The translations under genes were made by a program, and so were the position numbers. The notes beneath the pieces are model-generated. The model worked only from the letters and a program-made list of their open reading frames with translations. It was not told where the DNA came from and did no database searches. A DNA stretch of 64,000 nucleotides from Nonomuraea glycinis (lineage in GTDB: Bacteria; Actinomycetota; Actinomycetes; Streptosporangiales; Streptosporangiaceae), in contig NZ_BMNK01000002.1 of assembly GCF_014646515.1 (NCBI RefSeq), positions 579,343 to 643,342 on the forward strand, in the 5' to 3' direction. Below, piece by piece: positions 47,417 through 57,396 of this stretch (the stretch's first letter is position 1; each line of letters opens with the position of its first letter).

Positions 47417-47509
47417 GACGTCAGGGAACCAGGACGTCAAGGAACCAGGACGTCAAGGAACCAGGACGTCAAGGAACTAGGACGTCAAGGAACTAGGACG
47501 TCAGGAACT
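47415..47509. repeat. 16-bp tandem repeat array between convergent genes
   Basis: Five units of AGGACGTCAAGGAACC (small variants) plus a partial sixth at 47495-47509. The last unit encodes, on the reverse strand, the C-terminal Phe-Leu-Thr-Ser of the sugar-binding protein, so the array looks like serial duplication of that gene end. Each unit holds the palindrome GACGTC. Confidence 0.92.
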
Positions 47510-48434
47510 CTGCGACGTTCTCCTTGGTCGCCACCTTCACCGGCACGGCCATCGTCTTCTCCAGGGTCGCGCCGCCGGCCGCCTTCACCGCCGCGTCCAC
47601 GGCCTGCTGACCGAGCAGCCTGGGCTGCTGGGCGATGGAGGCGGCCAGGGTGCCGTTCTGGATCGCGGTCAGGCCGTCCGGGGTGCCGTCGAAGCCGACT
47701 ACCTTGACCTGCTGCCCCGCCCGGTCGCCGAGCGCCTTGATCGCGCCGAGCGCCATCTCGTCGTTCTCGGCGAAGACGCCGGTGACGTCCGGATGGGACT
47801 GCAGCAGGTTCGTCATCACGTCCAGGCCCTTGGTGCGGTCGAAGTCGGCCGGCTGCCTGGCCACCACCTTGATGCCAGGGAAGGCCTTGATGCCCTGCTC
47901 GAAGCCCTGACCACGGTCGCGGGACGCCGAGGTGCCCGGCGTGCCCTGCAGGACGATGACCTGGCCCTTGTCGCCCAGCTGCACGGCCAGCTCCTCGGCG
48001 GCCAGCTTGCCGCCGGCGACGTTGTCGGAGGCCACGGTCTGGGCCACCTGGGCGCCGGTGACGCCACGGTCGGCGGCGATCACCGGGATGCCGGCACGGT
48101 CCGCCAGGGTGACGGCCGGCGCCGCCGCGTTGGAGTCGACCGGGTTGATGATGATCGCTTTCATGCCCTGGCTGGTGAAGTTCTGCACCTGGTTCACCTG
48201 CTGGGAGGCGTCGTTCTGGGCGTCGGTGACGGTGAGCGCCGCGCCGAGCTTGGCGGCCTGCGCCTGCGCCCCGTCGCGCAACTGCACGAAGAACGGGTTG
48301 TTCAGCGTGGAGACCGACATCCCGATCTTCACGCCTGCCTGCTCCCCGCCGCCGGACGAGCCACCCTCCGAGCCGCACCCGGCCAGGCCCAGCGCCAGCG
48401 CCACTCCTGCCACGACGATCGCGGGCGTCCGCAT
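47493..48434 (-). CDS. sugar ABC transporter substrate-binding lipoprotein (RbsB-like)
   Basis: 313 aa from the ATG at 48434; the ATG three codons upstream abuts the AAGGGG site, so the later one is better spaced. Lipobox ALGLAGCGSEG. Periplasmic-binding fold type I: IGMSVSTLNNPFFVQLRDG, IIINPVDSNAAAPAV, VIAADRGV, FAENDEMALGAIKAL, VVGFDGTPDGL. It captures a pentose/hexose outside the membrane for the permease and ATPase encoded upstream. Ribose-like specificity is only a family guess. Confidence 0.92.
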   Translation of the reverse strand: MRTPAIVVAGVALALGLAGCGSEGGSSGGGEQAGVKIGMSVSTLNNPFFVQLRDGAQAQAAKLGAALTVTDAQNDASQQVNQVQNFTSQGMKAIIINPVDSNAAAPAVTLADRAGIPVIAADRGVTGAQVAQTVASDNVAGGKLAAEELAVQLGDKGQVIVLQGTPGTSASRDRGQGFEQGIKAFPGIKVVARQPADFDRTKGLDVMTNLLQSHPDVTGVFAENDEMALGAIKALGDRAGQQVKVVGFDGTPDGLTAIQNGTLAASIAQQPRLLGQQAVDAAVKAAGGATLEKTMAVPVKVATKENVAEFLTS

Positions 48435-48449
48435 GATGATCATCCCCTT

Positions 48450-49412
48450 CTAGTACGTTCCCCTGCGGCGCAGGGTGTCGACCAGGACCGCCAGCGCGAT
48501 CACCGCGCCGATCACGACCTGCTGCCAGAAAGCCGATACGGAGAGCAGGTTGAGCCCGTTGCGCAGCACGGCCAGGATGAGCGCGCCGACGAACGTGCCG
48601 AGCGCCTTGCCCTTGCCGCCCGACAGGCTCGCGCCGCCGATCACCACGGCCGCGATCGCGTCGAGCTCGTAGCCCGCGGCGGCCTGCGGCTGGGCGGAGG
48701 CCAGGCGGCTGGCCAGCACGATGCCGGCGACCGCGGCGAAGGCGCCCGACAGCCCGTAGGTGATGAGCAGCTGCCGGTCGACCTTGATGCCGGACAGCCG
48801 GGCCGCCTCCTCGTTGCCGCCGATCGCGTACATGGCGCGACCCGTGTACGTGCGGTTGAGTATCACCGCGGCGATGACGCCCATCACCACCATCACGATC
48901 ACCGGGATCGGCAGGTAGCGGCCGAGGTTGCCGCCCAGGGCGGACACGGCTTCCGGCATCGCGATCGGGCTGCCCTGCGAGATGACCAGTGCCAGGCCGC
49001 GGGCGATGCCGAGCATGGCCAGCGTGGCGATGAACGGCGGCAGCTTCCCGTACGCGATGAGCGAGGCGTTGACCAGCCCGGCCATCACGCCGACCGCCAG
49101 CGACACCACCACGGCCACCGGCCAGGCCACCCCCGCGTCCGTGGCCGTCCAGGCCAGGGTGATCGCCGAGAGCGCCGCGACCGAGCCGACCGACAGGTCG
49201 ATGCCGCCGGTGACGATGACGAACGTCGAGCCGAAGGCGAGGATCGCGGTGACGGCCGCCTGCACCCCCACGTTGAGCAGGTTGGTCAGGCTGAGGAAGT
49301 CCGACGACAGCAGCGACAGCGCCACCACCAGCACGACGAGCGCGGCCACCGCGCCGTTCTCGGCGAGCCAGGCGGCCGCCGGGGAGCGGCGGGCGAGCAC
49401 GTTACCGGGCAC
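48450..49412 (-). CDS. sugar ABC transporter permease (RbsC-like)
   Basis: 320 aa. GTG start overlapping the ATPase stop by 11 bp. About ten membrane segments; family signature stretches FGSTFVIVTGGIDLSVGSV, AYGKLPPFIATLAMLGIARG, YAIGGNEEAARLSGI and AVVIGGASLSGGKGKALGT, the last two matching the EAA-like contact region. Works as a homodimer with the RbsA-like ATPase. 15 bp upstream of the binding-protein gene. Confidence 0.93.
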   Translation of the reverse strand: MPGNVLARRSPAAAWLAENGAVAALVVLVVALSLLSSDFLSLTNLLNVGVQAAVTAILAFGSTFVIVTGGIDLSVGSVAALSAITLAWTATDAGVAWPVAVVVSLAVGVMAGLVNASLIAYGKLPPFIATLAMLGIARGLALVISQGSPIAMPEAVSALGGNLGRYLPIPVIVMVVMGVIAAVILNRTYTGRAMYAIGGNEEAARLSGIKVDRQLLITYGLSGAFAAVAGIVLASRLASAQPQAAAGYELDAIAAVVIGGASLSGGKGKALGTFVGALILAVLRNGLNLLSVSAFWQQVVIGAVIALAVLVDTLRRRGTY

Positions 49413-50904
49413 GACTGCCCTCCACTTCGGTGACCGCCAGCGCCATCACGTCGTCCTGCGTGGCCTCGCCCGCGGCCAGTTCGCCGACGAGCCGGCCCCG
49501 CGCCATGACCAGGATCCGATCGCTCATCCCGAGGATCTCCGGCAGATCGCTGGAGATCATCAGCACCGCGCGCCCGGAGTCGGTGAGCTCGTTGACGAGC
49601 TGGTAGATCTCGACCTTCGCCCCCACGTCGATGCCGCGGGTCGGCTCGTCCAGAATGAGCACGTGCGCGTCGGCGACCAGCCACTTGCCGATGACCACCT
49701 TCTGCTGGTTGCCGCCGGACAGGGTGCGGACCTCCTGGTTCAGGCCCGTCATCCGGATGGCGAGCTGATCGGCCACCTTCGTCGCCGCCGTGCGCTGCCC
49801 CTTGCGGTCCACGAAACCGGCGCGGGTGGCGTCGCGCAGGGTGACCAGGCCCAGGTTCTCGCCGATGTCGGCGGTCAGCACCAGGCCCTGCCCCTTGCGG
49901 TCCTCCGGCACCAGCCCGAGCCCCGCCTCCATGGCGGCGTGCACGTCGTGCGGCGGCAGCCGACGCCCCCGTACGGTGACCTCACCCGAGTCGTAGCGGT
50001 CGGCGCCGAAGACCGCCCTGGCCACCTCGGTGCGGCCCGCGCCCACCAGCCCGGAGATGCCCACCACCTCACCGGCGCGCACCTCGAACGAGACGTCGTC
50101 GAACGCGCCCCTGCGGCTCAGCCCGGTCACCTTGAGCAGGGGCTCGCCCAGCTCGGCCGGGCGGCGCGGGAACTGCTGGTCGATCGGGCGGCCGACCATG
50201 AGCCGTACCAGCTCGTCCTGGGCGGTGTCGGCCGGCACCTCGGCCACCGAACGGCCGTCGCGCAGCACCGTCACCCGGTCGCCGATCGCGGCGATCTCCT
50301 CCAGGTGATGGGTGATGAACGCGACCGCCACGCCCTCGTCCCGGAGCTGCCGGACGAGGACGAAGAGCTTGTCGACCTCGCTGGTGGTGAGCACCGCCGT
50401 CGGCTCGTCCATGATCAGCACCCGGGCGTTCAGCGCCAGCGCCTTGGCGATCTCCACCATCTGCATCCGGGCGATGCCCAGCCTGGCGACCGGCGTGCGC
50501 GGATCGACGTCCACCTCCACCCGGGCCAGGAGCTCTCGCGCCTGCCGGACCATGGCGCCCTTGTCGATCAGCCCGAACCTGCGCGGCGGCCGGCCCAGCG
50601 ACAGGTTCTCCGCCACGCTCAGCTCGGGCACCAGGTTGAACTCCTGGTAGATGGTGGAGATGCCGAGCCGCTGGGCGTCCCCGGCCGTGCGGATGTCCAC
50701 CTGGCGGCCGTCCATCAGCACCCGGCCCTCGTCAGGGCGGTAGGCGCCGGACAGCATCTTGATCAGCGTGCTCTTGCCCGCGCCGTTCTCACCCAGCAGT
50801 ACGTGCACCTCGCCGGGACACAGGCTCAGATCCACCCCGTCCAGGGCCTGTACGCCGGGGAAGCCCTTACGCAGGCCCTCGGCCCGGAGTATCGGCTCGC
50901 TCAC
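49402..50904 (-). CDS. sugar ABC transporter ATPase (RbsA-like, double NBD)
   Basis: 500 aa, two fused nucleotide-binding domains. NBD1: Walker A LLGENGAGKSTLIKML, Walker B VLIMDEPTAVL; the signature motif reads LGIARMQMVEIAKAL rather than LSVAQQQ. NBD2: degenerate Walker A GISGLVGAGRTEVARAV, signature TLSGGNQQKVVIGKWL, Walker B VLILDEPTRGID. Such asymmetry is usual for RbsA-type proteins. First gene of the three-gene importer operon; no adjacent repressor gene is present. Confidence 0.93.
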   Translation of the reverse strand: MSEPILRAEGLRKGFPGVQALDGVDLSLCPGEVHVLLGENGAGKSTLIKMLSGAYRPDEGRVLMDGRQVDIRTAGDAQRLGISTIYQEFNLVPELSVAENLSLGRPPRRFGLIDKGAMVRQARELLARVEVDVDPRTPVARLGIARMQMVEIAKALALNARVLIMDEPTAVLTTSEVDKLFVLVRQLRDEGVAVAFITHHLEEIAAIGDRVTVLRDGRSVAEVPADTAQDELVRLMVGRPIDQQFPRRPAELGEPLLKVTGLSRRGAFDDVSFEVRAGEVVGISGLVGAGRTEVARAVFGADRYDSGEVTVRGRRLPPHDVHAAMEAGLGLVPEDRKGQGLVLTADIGENLGLVTLRDATRAGFVDRKGQRTAATKVADQLAIRMTGLNQEVRTLSGGNQQKVVIGKWLVADAHVLILDEPTRGIDVGAKVEIYQLVNELTDSGRAVLMISSDLPEILGMSDRILVMARGRLVGELAAGEATQDDVMALAVTEVEGSRAR

Positions 50905-51013
50905 CCTGTGGTCCTTTCCGGCCGAGCGACCGGCGAATCACATATGCGCAGGTAGAACGGCTGAAGGCCACCTGCCCGCCCACGCACGGGCCGCACCTCG
51001 GGCGCCCGGACCG

Positions 51014-52558
51014 TCACCGCCGCAGGCACTCTCCATCCTCGATCGGGGCGGTGCCGCGGTCGCGGAACGCGGTGCGGGCGAGGGCGGCCAGGCCCAGCGC
51101 GATGACGGCGCTCACCACCCCGACCACGTTCAGCCCGGCGATGAACGCGGCGTGCGCCGACTCCAGCAGCTCGGCTCCGGCGTCTGCGGGCAGGTCCGCG
51201 GCGGTGGCCAGGGCGGCGGGCAGGGTGTCACGGGCAGCGGCGGCGGCCTCGCCGGGCACCCCGTCCGGCACGGTGACGAGCGCCCGGTAGACGGCCGTGC
51301 CGACGCTGCCCAGCAGCGCGACCCCCAGCGCGATGCCGAGCTCGCCGCTGGTCTCCGACAGGGCCGACGCCGCACCGGCCTTCTCCGGCGGCGCCGAGCC
51401 CATGACCAGGTCGGTGCCCAGCACCATCATGGGCGCGACGCCGAGGAAGGCGATCGCCATGCCCGCGACCGCCGTGGCCGGCGAGCCGTCCACCAGGGCG
51501 AGCAGCAGATAGCCGACGGCCGCGAGCGCCAGCCCGGCCCCGATGAGGTGCCCCATCGGCATCCGGCCGGCCAGCTTCGGCGCGAGCAGCGAGCCGGCGA
51601 TCGTCAGCAGCGTGGCCGGCAGCAGCCAGACCCCGGCTTCCAGGGCCGAGAGCCCGGCGACGAGCTGCAGATACTGGGCGACCATCAGGAACCCGCCTCC
51701 GGTGGTGACCACCGCCAGCAGCATGATCGCCAGTGCCGCGGCGAACCCGCGTTCACTGAACAGCCGCAGGTCCACCAGGGGCACGTCCAGCGTGCGCTGC
51801 CGCCGCACGAACCAGATGCCGAACAGCGCTCCGGCCACCAGGGCCGCCAGCGCCAAGGGGCGTGGACCGTCCTTGGCCAGCTCCTTGAGCCCGTAGACGA
51901 CGGGCAGCAGCGCGGCCAGCGACAGAGCCACGCTGACCAGGTCGATGCTGCCCGGCTGTGGATCACGCTGCTCGGGGAGCAGCAGCGGTGCGGCGAGAAG
52001 CAGCAGCGCCATCACCGGCACCCCGATCAGGAACGCCGACCCCCACCAGAAGCGCTCCAGCAACAGGCCGCCGACCAGCGGGCCGATCGCGGTGCCGCCC
52101 ATGAAGGAGGTCATCCACACGCCCACGGCCATCGCCCGCTGCCGTGGATCCTTGAACATGGTGCCGAGCAGGGCCAGCGTCGAGGGCATCAGCGTCGCCC
52201 CTGCCACGCCGAGCAGCGCCCGGGAGACGATCAACATGCCAGGGCCGGTGGAGTAGGCGGCCAGCGCCGAGGCCAGGCCGAAGGCGGTGGCGCCGATCAT
52301 CAGCAGACGGCGGCGGCCGATCCGGTCGCCCACCCAGCCCATGGTCACCAGGAATCCCGCGATCATGAACCCGTACACGTCGAGGATCCACAGCAGCTCG
52401 GTGCCGCTGGGGGCCAGGGCCGCGCTGAGGTGCGGGACGGCCAGATGGAGCACGCTCAGGTCGAGGGCGAGGAGCACGGTGGGCAGCGCCAGGACGGCCA
52501 GGCCGGCCCATTCTCTCCGCCCGGCGCGCGAAGCGTTCGTCGTAGGGTTCGTCGTCAT
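51014..52558 (-). CDS. DHA2-family MFS drug efflux transporter
   Basis: 514 aa from the ATG at 52558. About 14 membrane segments; DHA2 motifs LDLSVLHLAVPHLSAAL (motif D1), GWVGDRIGRRRLLMIG (motif A) and RALLGVAGATLMPSTLALL (motif C region). Expels antibiotics or other small molecules by proton antiport. It is divergent from the large AfsR-like gene with 64 bp between starts, so that protein may control it. Confidence 0.92.
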   Translation of the reverse strand: MTTNPTTNASRAGRREWAGLAVLALPTVLLALDLSVLHLAVPHLSAALAPSGTELLWILDVYGFMIAGFLVTMGWVGDRIGRRRLLMIGATAFGLASALAAYSTGPGMLIVSRALLGVAGATLMPSTLALLGTMFKDPRQRAMAVGVWMTSFMGGTAIGPLVGGLLLERFWWGSAFLIGVPVMALLLLAAPLLLPEQRDPQPGSIDLVSVALSLAALLPVVYGLKELAKDGPRPLALAALVAGALFGIWFVRRQRTLDVPLVDLRLFSERGFAAALAIMLLAVVTTGGGFLMVAQYLQLVAGLSALEAGVWLLPATLLTIAGSLLAPKLAGRMPMGHLIGAGLALAAVGYLLLALVDGSPATAVAGMAIAFLGVAPMMVLGTDLVMGSAPPEKAGAASALSETSGELGIALGVALLGSVGTAVYRALVTVPDGVPGEAAAAARDTLPAALATAADLPADAGAELLESAHAAFIAGLNVVGVVSAVIALGLAALARTAFRDRGTAPIEDGECLRR

Positions 52559-52622
52559 GGGGGCGAGCGTGCCCTGGCCGGCTCTCGGTTTCCGGTCGGT
52601 CGTCTGTCGGTAACGTGGCGGT

Positions 52623-55600
52623 ATGCGATTCGGGGTGCTCGGCCCGTTGCGGGTGTGGACGGCCGAGGGGGAGGACGTCGCGATCGGTGAGGCGAAGGTC
52701 CGCGTCCTGCTGGCCGATCTGCTCGCGCACGCCGGGCATCCCGTCCCCGTCCACCGGCTGGTCGGTGACCTGTGGGGAGAGGAACTGCCGGCGAACCCCG
52801 CGGCGGCGCTGCACACCAAGGTCTCGCGGCTGCGCGGGTCGCTGGGGGCCGCCGGGCTCGTGGTCAAGCAGCCGGGCGGCTACCTGCTGCGGGCCGAGCC
52901 CGAGACGGTGGACGCCGGCCGGTTCGAGGCGCTGGCCGGGCGCGCCCGCCGGAGCGAGGACCCGCGCGAGCGCGCCCGGTTGCTCGGTGAGGCGCTCGCG
53001 CTGTGGCGAGGTCCCGCGTTCGACGGCTTCGCGGAGGAGCCGTTCGCCAGGAGCGCCGCCGCACGCCTGGAGGAGGAGCGGCTCCTCGTGCTGGAGGAGC
53101 GGGCGCTGGCCCGGCTGGCGCTCGGCGAGCATGCCGAGGTGGCCGCCGAGCTGGCCGGCCTGGTCACCCGCCATCCCCTCCGCGAGCGCCTGCACGGCGT
53201 GCGCATGCGGGCCCTGTACGCCGCCGGGCGGCAGAGCGAGGCGCTGGCCGGCTATCTGGACCTGCGCGATCGGCTGGTCACCGAGCTCGGCGTCGATCCC
53301 TCCCCGGAGCTGTCCGAGCTCTACGAGGCCATCCTGCGCCAGGACCGCGGACTCACCCCCACCACCCGGCGCGACAACCTCCCGGCCCAGGTCACCGACC
53401 TCATCGGCAGGGACGACGACGTCAAGGGCGTGCGCTCCTCGGTGGCGGGCGGGCGGCTGGTGACGCTCACCGGTCCCGGCGGCGTCGGCAAGACGCGGCT
53501 CGCGGTCGAGGCCGCCACCGGAATGATCGGCGACTTCGCCGACGGCGTCCGGCTGGTCGAGCTGGCCTCCCTCGACCCGCGTGGCGGTCCGGACGCGCTC
53601 GCCGGGCTGGTCATGAGGGCGCTGGACATCCGCGACGACGCCCCCGGCCCGCTGACCCCCGCCGAGCCGCTGGACCCGCCGGACCGGCTCGCCGCCGCCC
53701 TGGCGGTCAAGCGGCTGCTGCTCGTGCTGGACAACTGTGAACACCTGATCGCGGACGTCGCCGAGCTGGCCGCTCACCTGCTGCGGTCGGCCCCCGGCCT
53801 GAGCCTGCTGACCACCAGCCGCGAACGGCTCGGCCTCCCCGGCGAGGTGGTGCTCCCCGTCACCCCGCTGGCGCTTCCGTCCGCCGTCCGGCTGTTCGTG
53901 ACGCGAGCCGCCGCCACGGCGCCCGGGTTCGCGCCGGCGCCGCAGGACGAGCCCGTAGTGACGGAGATCTGCCGCCGGCTCGACGGGCTGCCGCTGGCAC
54001 TGGAGCTGGCCGCCACCCGGGTGGGCGTGCTCGGCGTACGGGAGCTCGCGGCGCGGCTGGACGACCGGTTCCGGCTGCTCGGCAACGGGCAGCGCGGCGT
54101 GCCGTCGCGGCAGCGGACGCTCAGGGCGGTGATCGACTGGAGCTGGGAGCTGCTGGAGGAGCAGGAGCGGGTGGTGCTGAGACGCCTGGCCGTGCATGTC
54201 GGCGGCTGCACCCTCCAGGCCGCGGAGGAGATCTGCGGCGGCGACGGGATCGACGTGCTGGACGCGCTGGGACGCCTGGTGGACCGGTCGCTGGTGACGG
54301 TCACCGACGGTCCCCGCTACCGGCTGCTGGAGTCTGTGGCCGAATACTGCCGGGAGCGGTTAAGCGAGGCGGGGGAGGACGATCTCGTACGCGGCCGTCA
54401 CGTCCGCCATTACGTGCGCCTGGCCGAGCGGGCCGAGCTGCGCGGGCGCGGTCAGAGTGACTGGCTCAGCCGCCTGGACGCCGAGGCCGGCAACCTGCGC
54501 CGGGCTGTCCGCCACGCCCCCAGGAGCCGGGCACTGTCCCTGGTCAACGCCCTGACCTGGTACTGGGTGCTGCGCGGGCGGCTCGACGAGGCCCGTTCGG
54601 CGCTGGAGACCGTGTGCGGGCGGGTCGACGAGCCGTGGCCGCCGCTGGAGGACGAGGCGGAAGGGGTCCGCGGCCTGCTGGCCGAGGCGCGGGTGTGGCA
54701 GGTCGGCGTCGAGCTGCTCCGGGGCCACGGTCATGACCGCCGCACACGCATCGAGCGAGCGCTCGCCGCCTACCGCGAGCTGGAGGACCCGTCCGGGCTG
54801 GCGCGGGCCCGCTGGTTCCTCGGGTACGCCGGGTACGGCACGGCCGAACTGGCGTTGGGCGAGGGGCTGCTGGCGCGGGCGCTGGACGGGTTCCGGGCGC
54901 TGGACGACCGCTGGGGGGAGGCGGCGGCGCTGTGCGCGCTGGCCAACACCGCGCTGGCACGAGGTGAGCTGGCGTCGGCGAGAGAGCGGGCCGAGCGGAG
55001 CGCCGCCCTCTTCACCGAGCTGGGCGACCACTGGGGGATCTCCCAGACCAGCTACCCGCTGGGCGTGCTCGCCGAGATCCGCGGCGACTACCCGGAGGCG
55101 GCCCGGCTGCTGCGCGAGGGCCTGCGGATGGCCGAGGAACTCGGCCTGTGGAGCGAGGTCTCCGACCGCCTGACCGCGCTCGGCAGGATCGCGCTTCTCG
55201 TCGGCGACTTCGACGGCGGCCGAGCCCTGCACGAGCGCGCCGTACGGCTCGCCGCCGAGCAGGCGTTCACCCCCGGCGAGAGGTACGCCCAGATCGGGCT
55301 CGCTCTCGGCGCCCGCAGGCAGGGGCTGCTGGAGGAGGCCGAACGGCACCTGCGCGAGGTGCTCGACTGGTTCCGGGAGTACGACCACTACGGCGCGACC
55401 GCCCTGCTCATGGCCGAGCTCGGCTTCGTGGCCGAGCTGCGCGGGGAGGCGGCCGAGGCCAGGCGGCTGCACGCGGAGGGGTTCGAGGAGGCTCGGGTGT
55501 TCGGGGATCCGCGTGGCCTCGCTCTCGCGCTGGAGGGACTGGCCGGGGCCGAGGCGCTCGCGGGAGCCGCGCGTAAGACCGCGGTCCTGCTCGGCGCGGC

Positions 55601-55769
55601 CGACCGGGCCCGCCGTTCGACCGGCGCGCCGCTCCCGCCGGGTGAGCGAGGGGACGTCGACCGGATCGAGGCGGCGGCCCGGCGCGACCTGGGGGAGGAT
55701 GCGTTCACCGAGGCCTTCGACCTGGGTGCGCGGATGTCACCGGAGGAGGCCTACGCGTTCGCCGGCTGA
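52623..55769 (+). CDS. AfsR-like BTAD/NB-ARC/TPR regulator
   Basis: 1048 aa. Residues 1-90 winged helix (FGVLGPLRVWTAEGEDVAIG), 95-240 BTAD (ends LVTELGVDPSPELSELYEAI), NTPase with P-loop LTGPGGVGKTRLA near 280-290, Walker B LLLVLDNCEHL, and LTTSRERLGLPGEV sensor-like sequence. From about 640, TPR-like repeats (RERAERSAALFTELGDHWGI and others). Similar architecture to the regulator at 2426 but with the longer NTPase typical of LuxR/AfsR-like ATPases. The divergent efflux gene is its likeliest target. Confidence 0.92.
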   Translation: MRFGVLGPLRVWTAEGEDVAIGEAKVRVLLADLLAHAGHPVPVHRLVGDLWGEELPANPAAALHTKVSRLRGSLGAAGLVVKQPGGYLLRAEPETVDAGRFEALAGRARRSEDPRERARLLGEALALWRGPAFDGFAEEPFARSAAARLEEERLLVLEERALARLALGEHAEVAAELAGLVTRHPLRERLHGVRMRALYAAGRQSEALAGYLDLRDRLVTELGVDPSPELSELYEAILRQDRGLTPTTRRDNLPAQVTDLIGRDDDVKGVRSSVAGGRLVTLTGPGGVGKTRLAVEAATGMIGDFADGVRLVELASLDPRGGPDALAGLVMRALDIRDDAPGPLTPAEPLDPPDRLAAALAVKRLLLVLDNCEHLIADVAELAAHLLRSAPGLSLLTTSRERLGLPGEVVLPVTPLALPSAVRLFVTRAAATAPGFAPAPQDEPVVTEICRRLDGLPLALELAATRVGVLGVRELAARLDDRFRLLGNGQRGVPSRQRTLRAVIDWSWELLEEQERVVLRRLAVHVGGCTLQAAEEICGGDGIDVLDALGRLVDRSLVTVTDGPRYRLLESVAEYCRERLSEAGEDDLVRGRHVRHYVRLAERAELRGRGQSDWLSRLDAEAGNLRRAVRHAPRSRALSLVNALTWYWVLRGRLDEARSALETVCGRVDEPWPPLEDEAEGVRGLLAEARVWQVGVELLRGHGHDRRTRIERALAAYRELEDPSGLARARWFLGYAGYGTAELALGEGLLARALDGFRALDDRWGEAAALCALANTALARGELASARERAERSAALFTELGDHWGISQTSYPLGVLAEIRGDYPEAARLLREGLRMAEELGLWSEVSDRLTALGRIALLVGDFDGGRALHERAVRLAAEQAFTPGERYAQIGLALGARRQGLLEEAERHLREVLDWFREYDHYGATALLMAELGFVAELRGEAAEARRLHAEGFEEARVFGDPRGLALALEGLAGAEALAGAARKTAVLLGAADRARRSTGAPLPPGERGDVDRIEAAARRDLGEDAFTEAFDLGARMSPEEAYAFAG

Positions 55770-55828
55770 GCGCGGCGAGCGGGGCCGCACATGCGCTTCG
55801 GGTCGGCTGTGGTGTGCGAACGCGCCTG

Positions 55829-55876
55829 GACCCGCCCGGCTCGTCCACTCTGGCGGGGAGACGAGCCGGGCGGGTC
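55829..55876. terminator. long hairpin terminator between convergent genes
   Basis: 17-bp perfect stem GACCCGCCCGGCTCGTC (55829-55845), 14-nt loop, complement at 55860-55876. Serves the AfsR-like gene and the convergent amidase gene. Confidence 0.88.
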
Positions 55877-55890
55877 TCAGGGGCTGAGGA

Positions 55891-57396
55891 TCAGACGCGC
55901 GAGATGCGTACGGCGTCCGCGATGACGTAGCCGGTGCCGGAGGTCCAGCGGCTCACGCCGACCACGTTCTGGGTGCCGGCGTTGAGGGCGAAGGTGCCGA
56001 TGGTGCGCCAGGCTCCGCCGCCCGAGCGCTGGTCCACGTACACCGTCTGGTTGCCGCCGGCGGCGGCGACGATGTACGGCGCGGAGCTGTTGTAGCCGGC
56101 GTCGCTCGGATACCAGACCTCCACCCGGTAGTTGCCGGCGCTGGGGATGGCCGCCTGGAACCAGGCCGGGTCGCTGGCGGCGACCGGGTCGGCGAAGCGG
56201 TAGTCGGCGCCGTGCCGGTCGCCGGAGAAGGCCGAGGTGCCCCAGTTGGCGCTGGCGGTGAACCCGGCGGCGGCGTTGTCGACGGTGGTGGTCCAGGTGG
56301 GGGTGCCGCCGTCGTCACCGGTCACGTAGTTCATGTACGTGGTCCAGTTCCAGTGCGAGCCCGGGTCGGTGTGGGTCGCGCCGGGGACCTGGTTGTGGCC
56401 GATGATGCCGGTGCGGGTCTTGGGGATGCCGTACTTGTCGCACATGTAGCGGGCCAGCGCGGCGGAGGAGCGGTACATCGCGTCGGTGAACCACGAGGCG
56501 TCGGCGACGAAGCCCTCGTGCTCGATGCCGATGGACCGGTTGTTGTAGGAGGAGTTCCCGGCGTGCCAGGCGACGTCCTTGTCCCGCACCATCTGGGTGA
56601 CCGCGCCGTTGGAGGACTTGATCACGTAGTGGGCGGAGACGTTGGCGCTGGGGTTCTGGAACCAGGAGATGGTGCCCGCGTAGGAGCCCTGGGTGACGTG
56701 GATGACGATCCGGTCGATGTTGTAGCTGGTCTCGCGGCTGGAGACCCGGTAGTTGCCGGAGTTGGCGGCGACCCAGGCGGCGGGCGGGTAGTCGGCGCTG
56801 GCCACGGCGGCCCGCGCGTTGAGGTCACGGGCGTTGGCGAGGTCGCCTCGGTCGGCGGTGACCTCCTGCGGCTTGACGGTCACGCCGCGGGCTTCGAGGC
56901 CGAGACCGAGGCTCTCGTAGACGGCGTCGGCGTACAGGCGGGCCAGCTCGGGGGTGGTGGCGTTGCCGTACTTGGCGACGGCCTGGTACCAGCGGCCGGG
57001 GTCCTTCCTGGCCGTCTCGTCGAGGCCGAGCGCGTCGGCGTGCGAGCGGAGCACGGCGGCCGCGCCGAGGATGTTGGCGGCGTCGTCGGCGCGCAGCTTG
57101 CCGACCGGCAGCTCGGTGAGCTCGGCGGCCTTCTCCAGGGACTTGCTGGTCGGGTTGCTGACCAGGTGCATCAGGCCGTACCCGCCGCTGGCGCTGGGCT
57201 CGCCGCCGTGGCCGTCGAGGTGGGTCTCGGCGTAGCCGAGGGCGACGAGCAGGTCGCGGGGGACGTCGTGGGCGGCGGCGGCGCGGTCGAAGGAGTCCGA
57301 CAGCGGGTTCTGCGTGCCGGCCAGGGCGGGCTGGCCGGCGAGGACCATGAGGGAGGCGATGACGAGGGCGACTAATCGCATGCGAGGGGATGTCAT
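55891..57396 (-). CDS. secreted SLT-like/amidase murein hydrolase with golvesin-type module
   Basis: 501 aa. Signal peptide of about 27 residues. Residues 30-180 form an SLT/lysozyme-like domain with candidate catalytic Glu57 (LGYAETHLDGH, then SASGGYGLMHL). Residues about 225-355 form Amidase_2: RIVIHVTQGSYAG, SIGIEHEGF, ATHTDPGSHW. From 372 comes a golvesin C-terminal-like beta-sandwich (DNAAAGFTASANWG, YRVEVWYPSDAGYNSSAPY). It removes stem peptides from peptidoglycan, leaving denuded glycan. Paralogue of the partial gene at the left edge. Divergent from the DigH-like gene, whose C-terminal module is nearly the same. Confidence 0.9.
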   Translation of the reverse strand: MTSPRMRLVALVIASLMVLAGQPALAGTQNPLSDSFDRAAAAHDVPRDLLVALGYAETHLDGHGGEPSASGGYGLMHLVSNPTSKSLEKAAELTELPVGKLRADDAANILGAAAVLRSHADALGLDETARKDPGRWYQAVAKYGNATTPELARLYADAVYESLGLGLEARGVTVKPQEVTADRGDLANARDLNARAAVASADYPPAAWVAANSGNYRVSSRETSYNIDRIVIHVTQGSYAGTISWFQNPSANVSAHYVIKSSNGAVTQMVRDKDVAWHAGNSSYNNRSIGIEHEGFVADASWFTDAMYRSSAALARYMCDKYGIPKTRTGIIGHNQVPGATHTDPGSHWNWTTYMNYVTGDDGGTPTWTTTVDNAAAGFTASANWGTSAFSGDRHGADYRFADPVAASDPAWFQAAIPSAGNYRVEVWYPSDAGYNSSAPYIVAAAGGNQTVYVDQRSGGGAWRTIGTFALNAGTQNVVGVSRWTSGTGYVIADAVRISRV

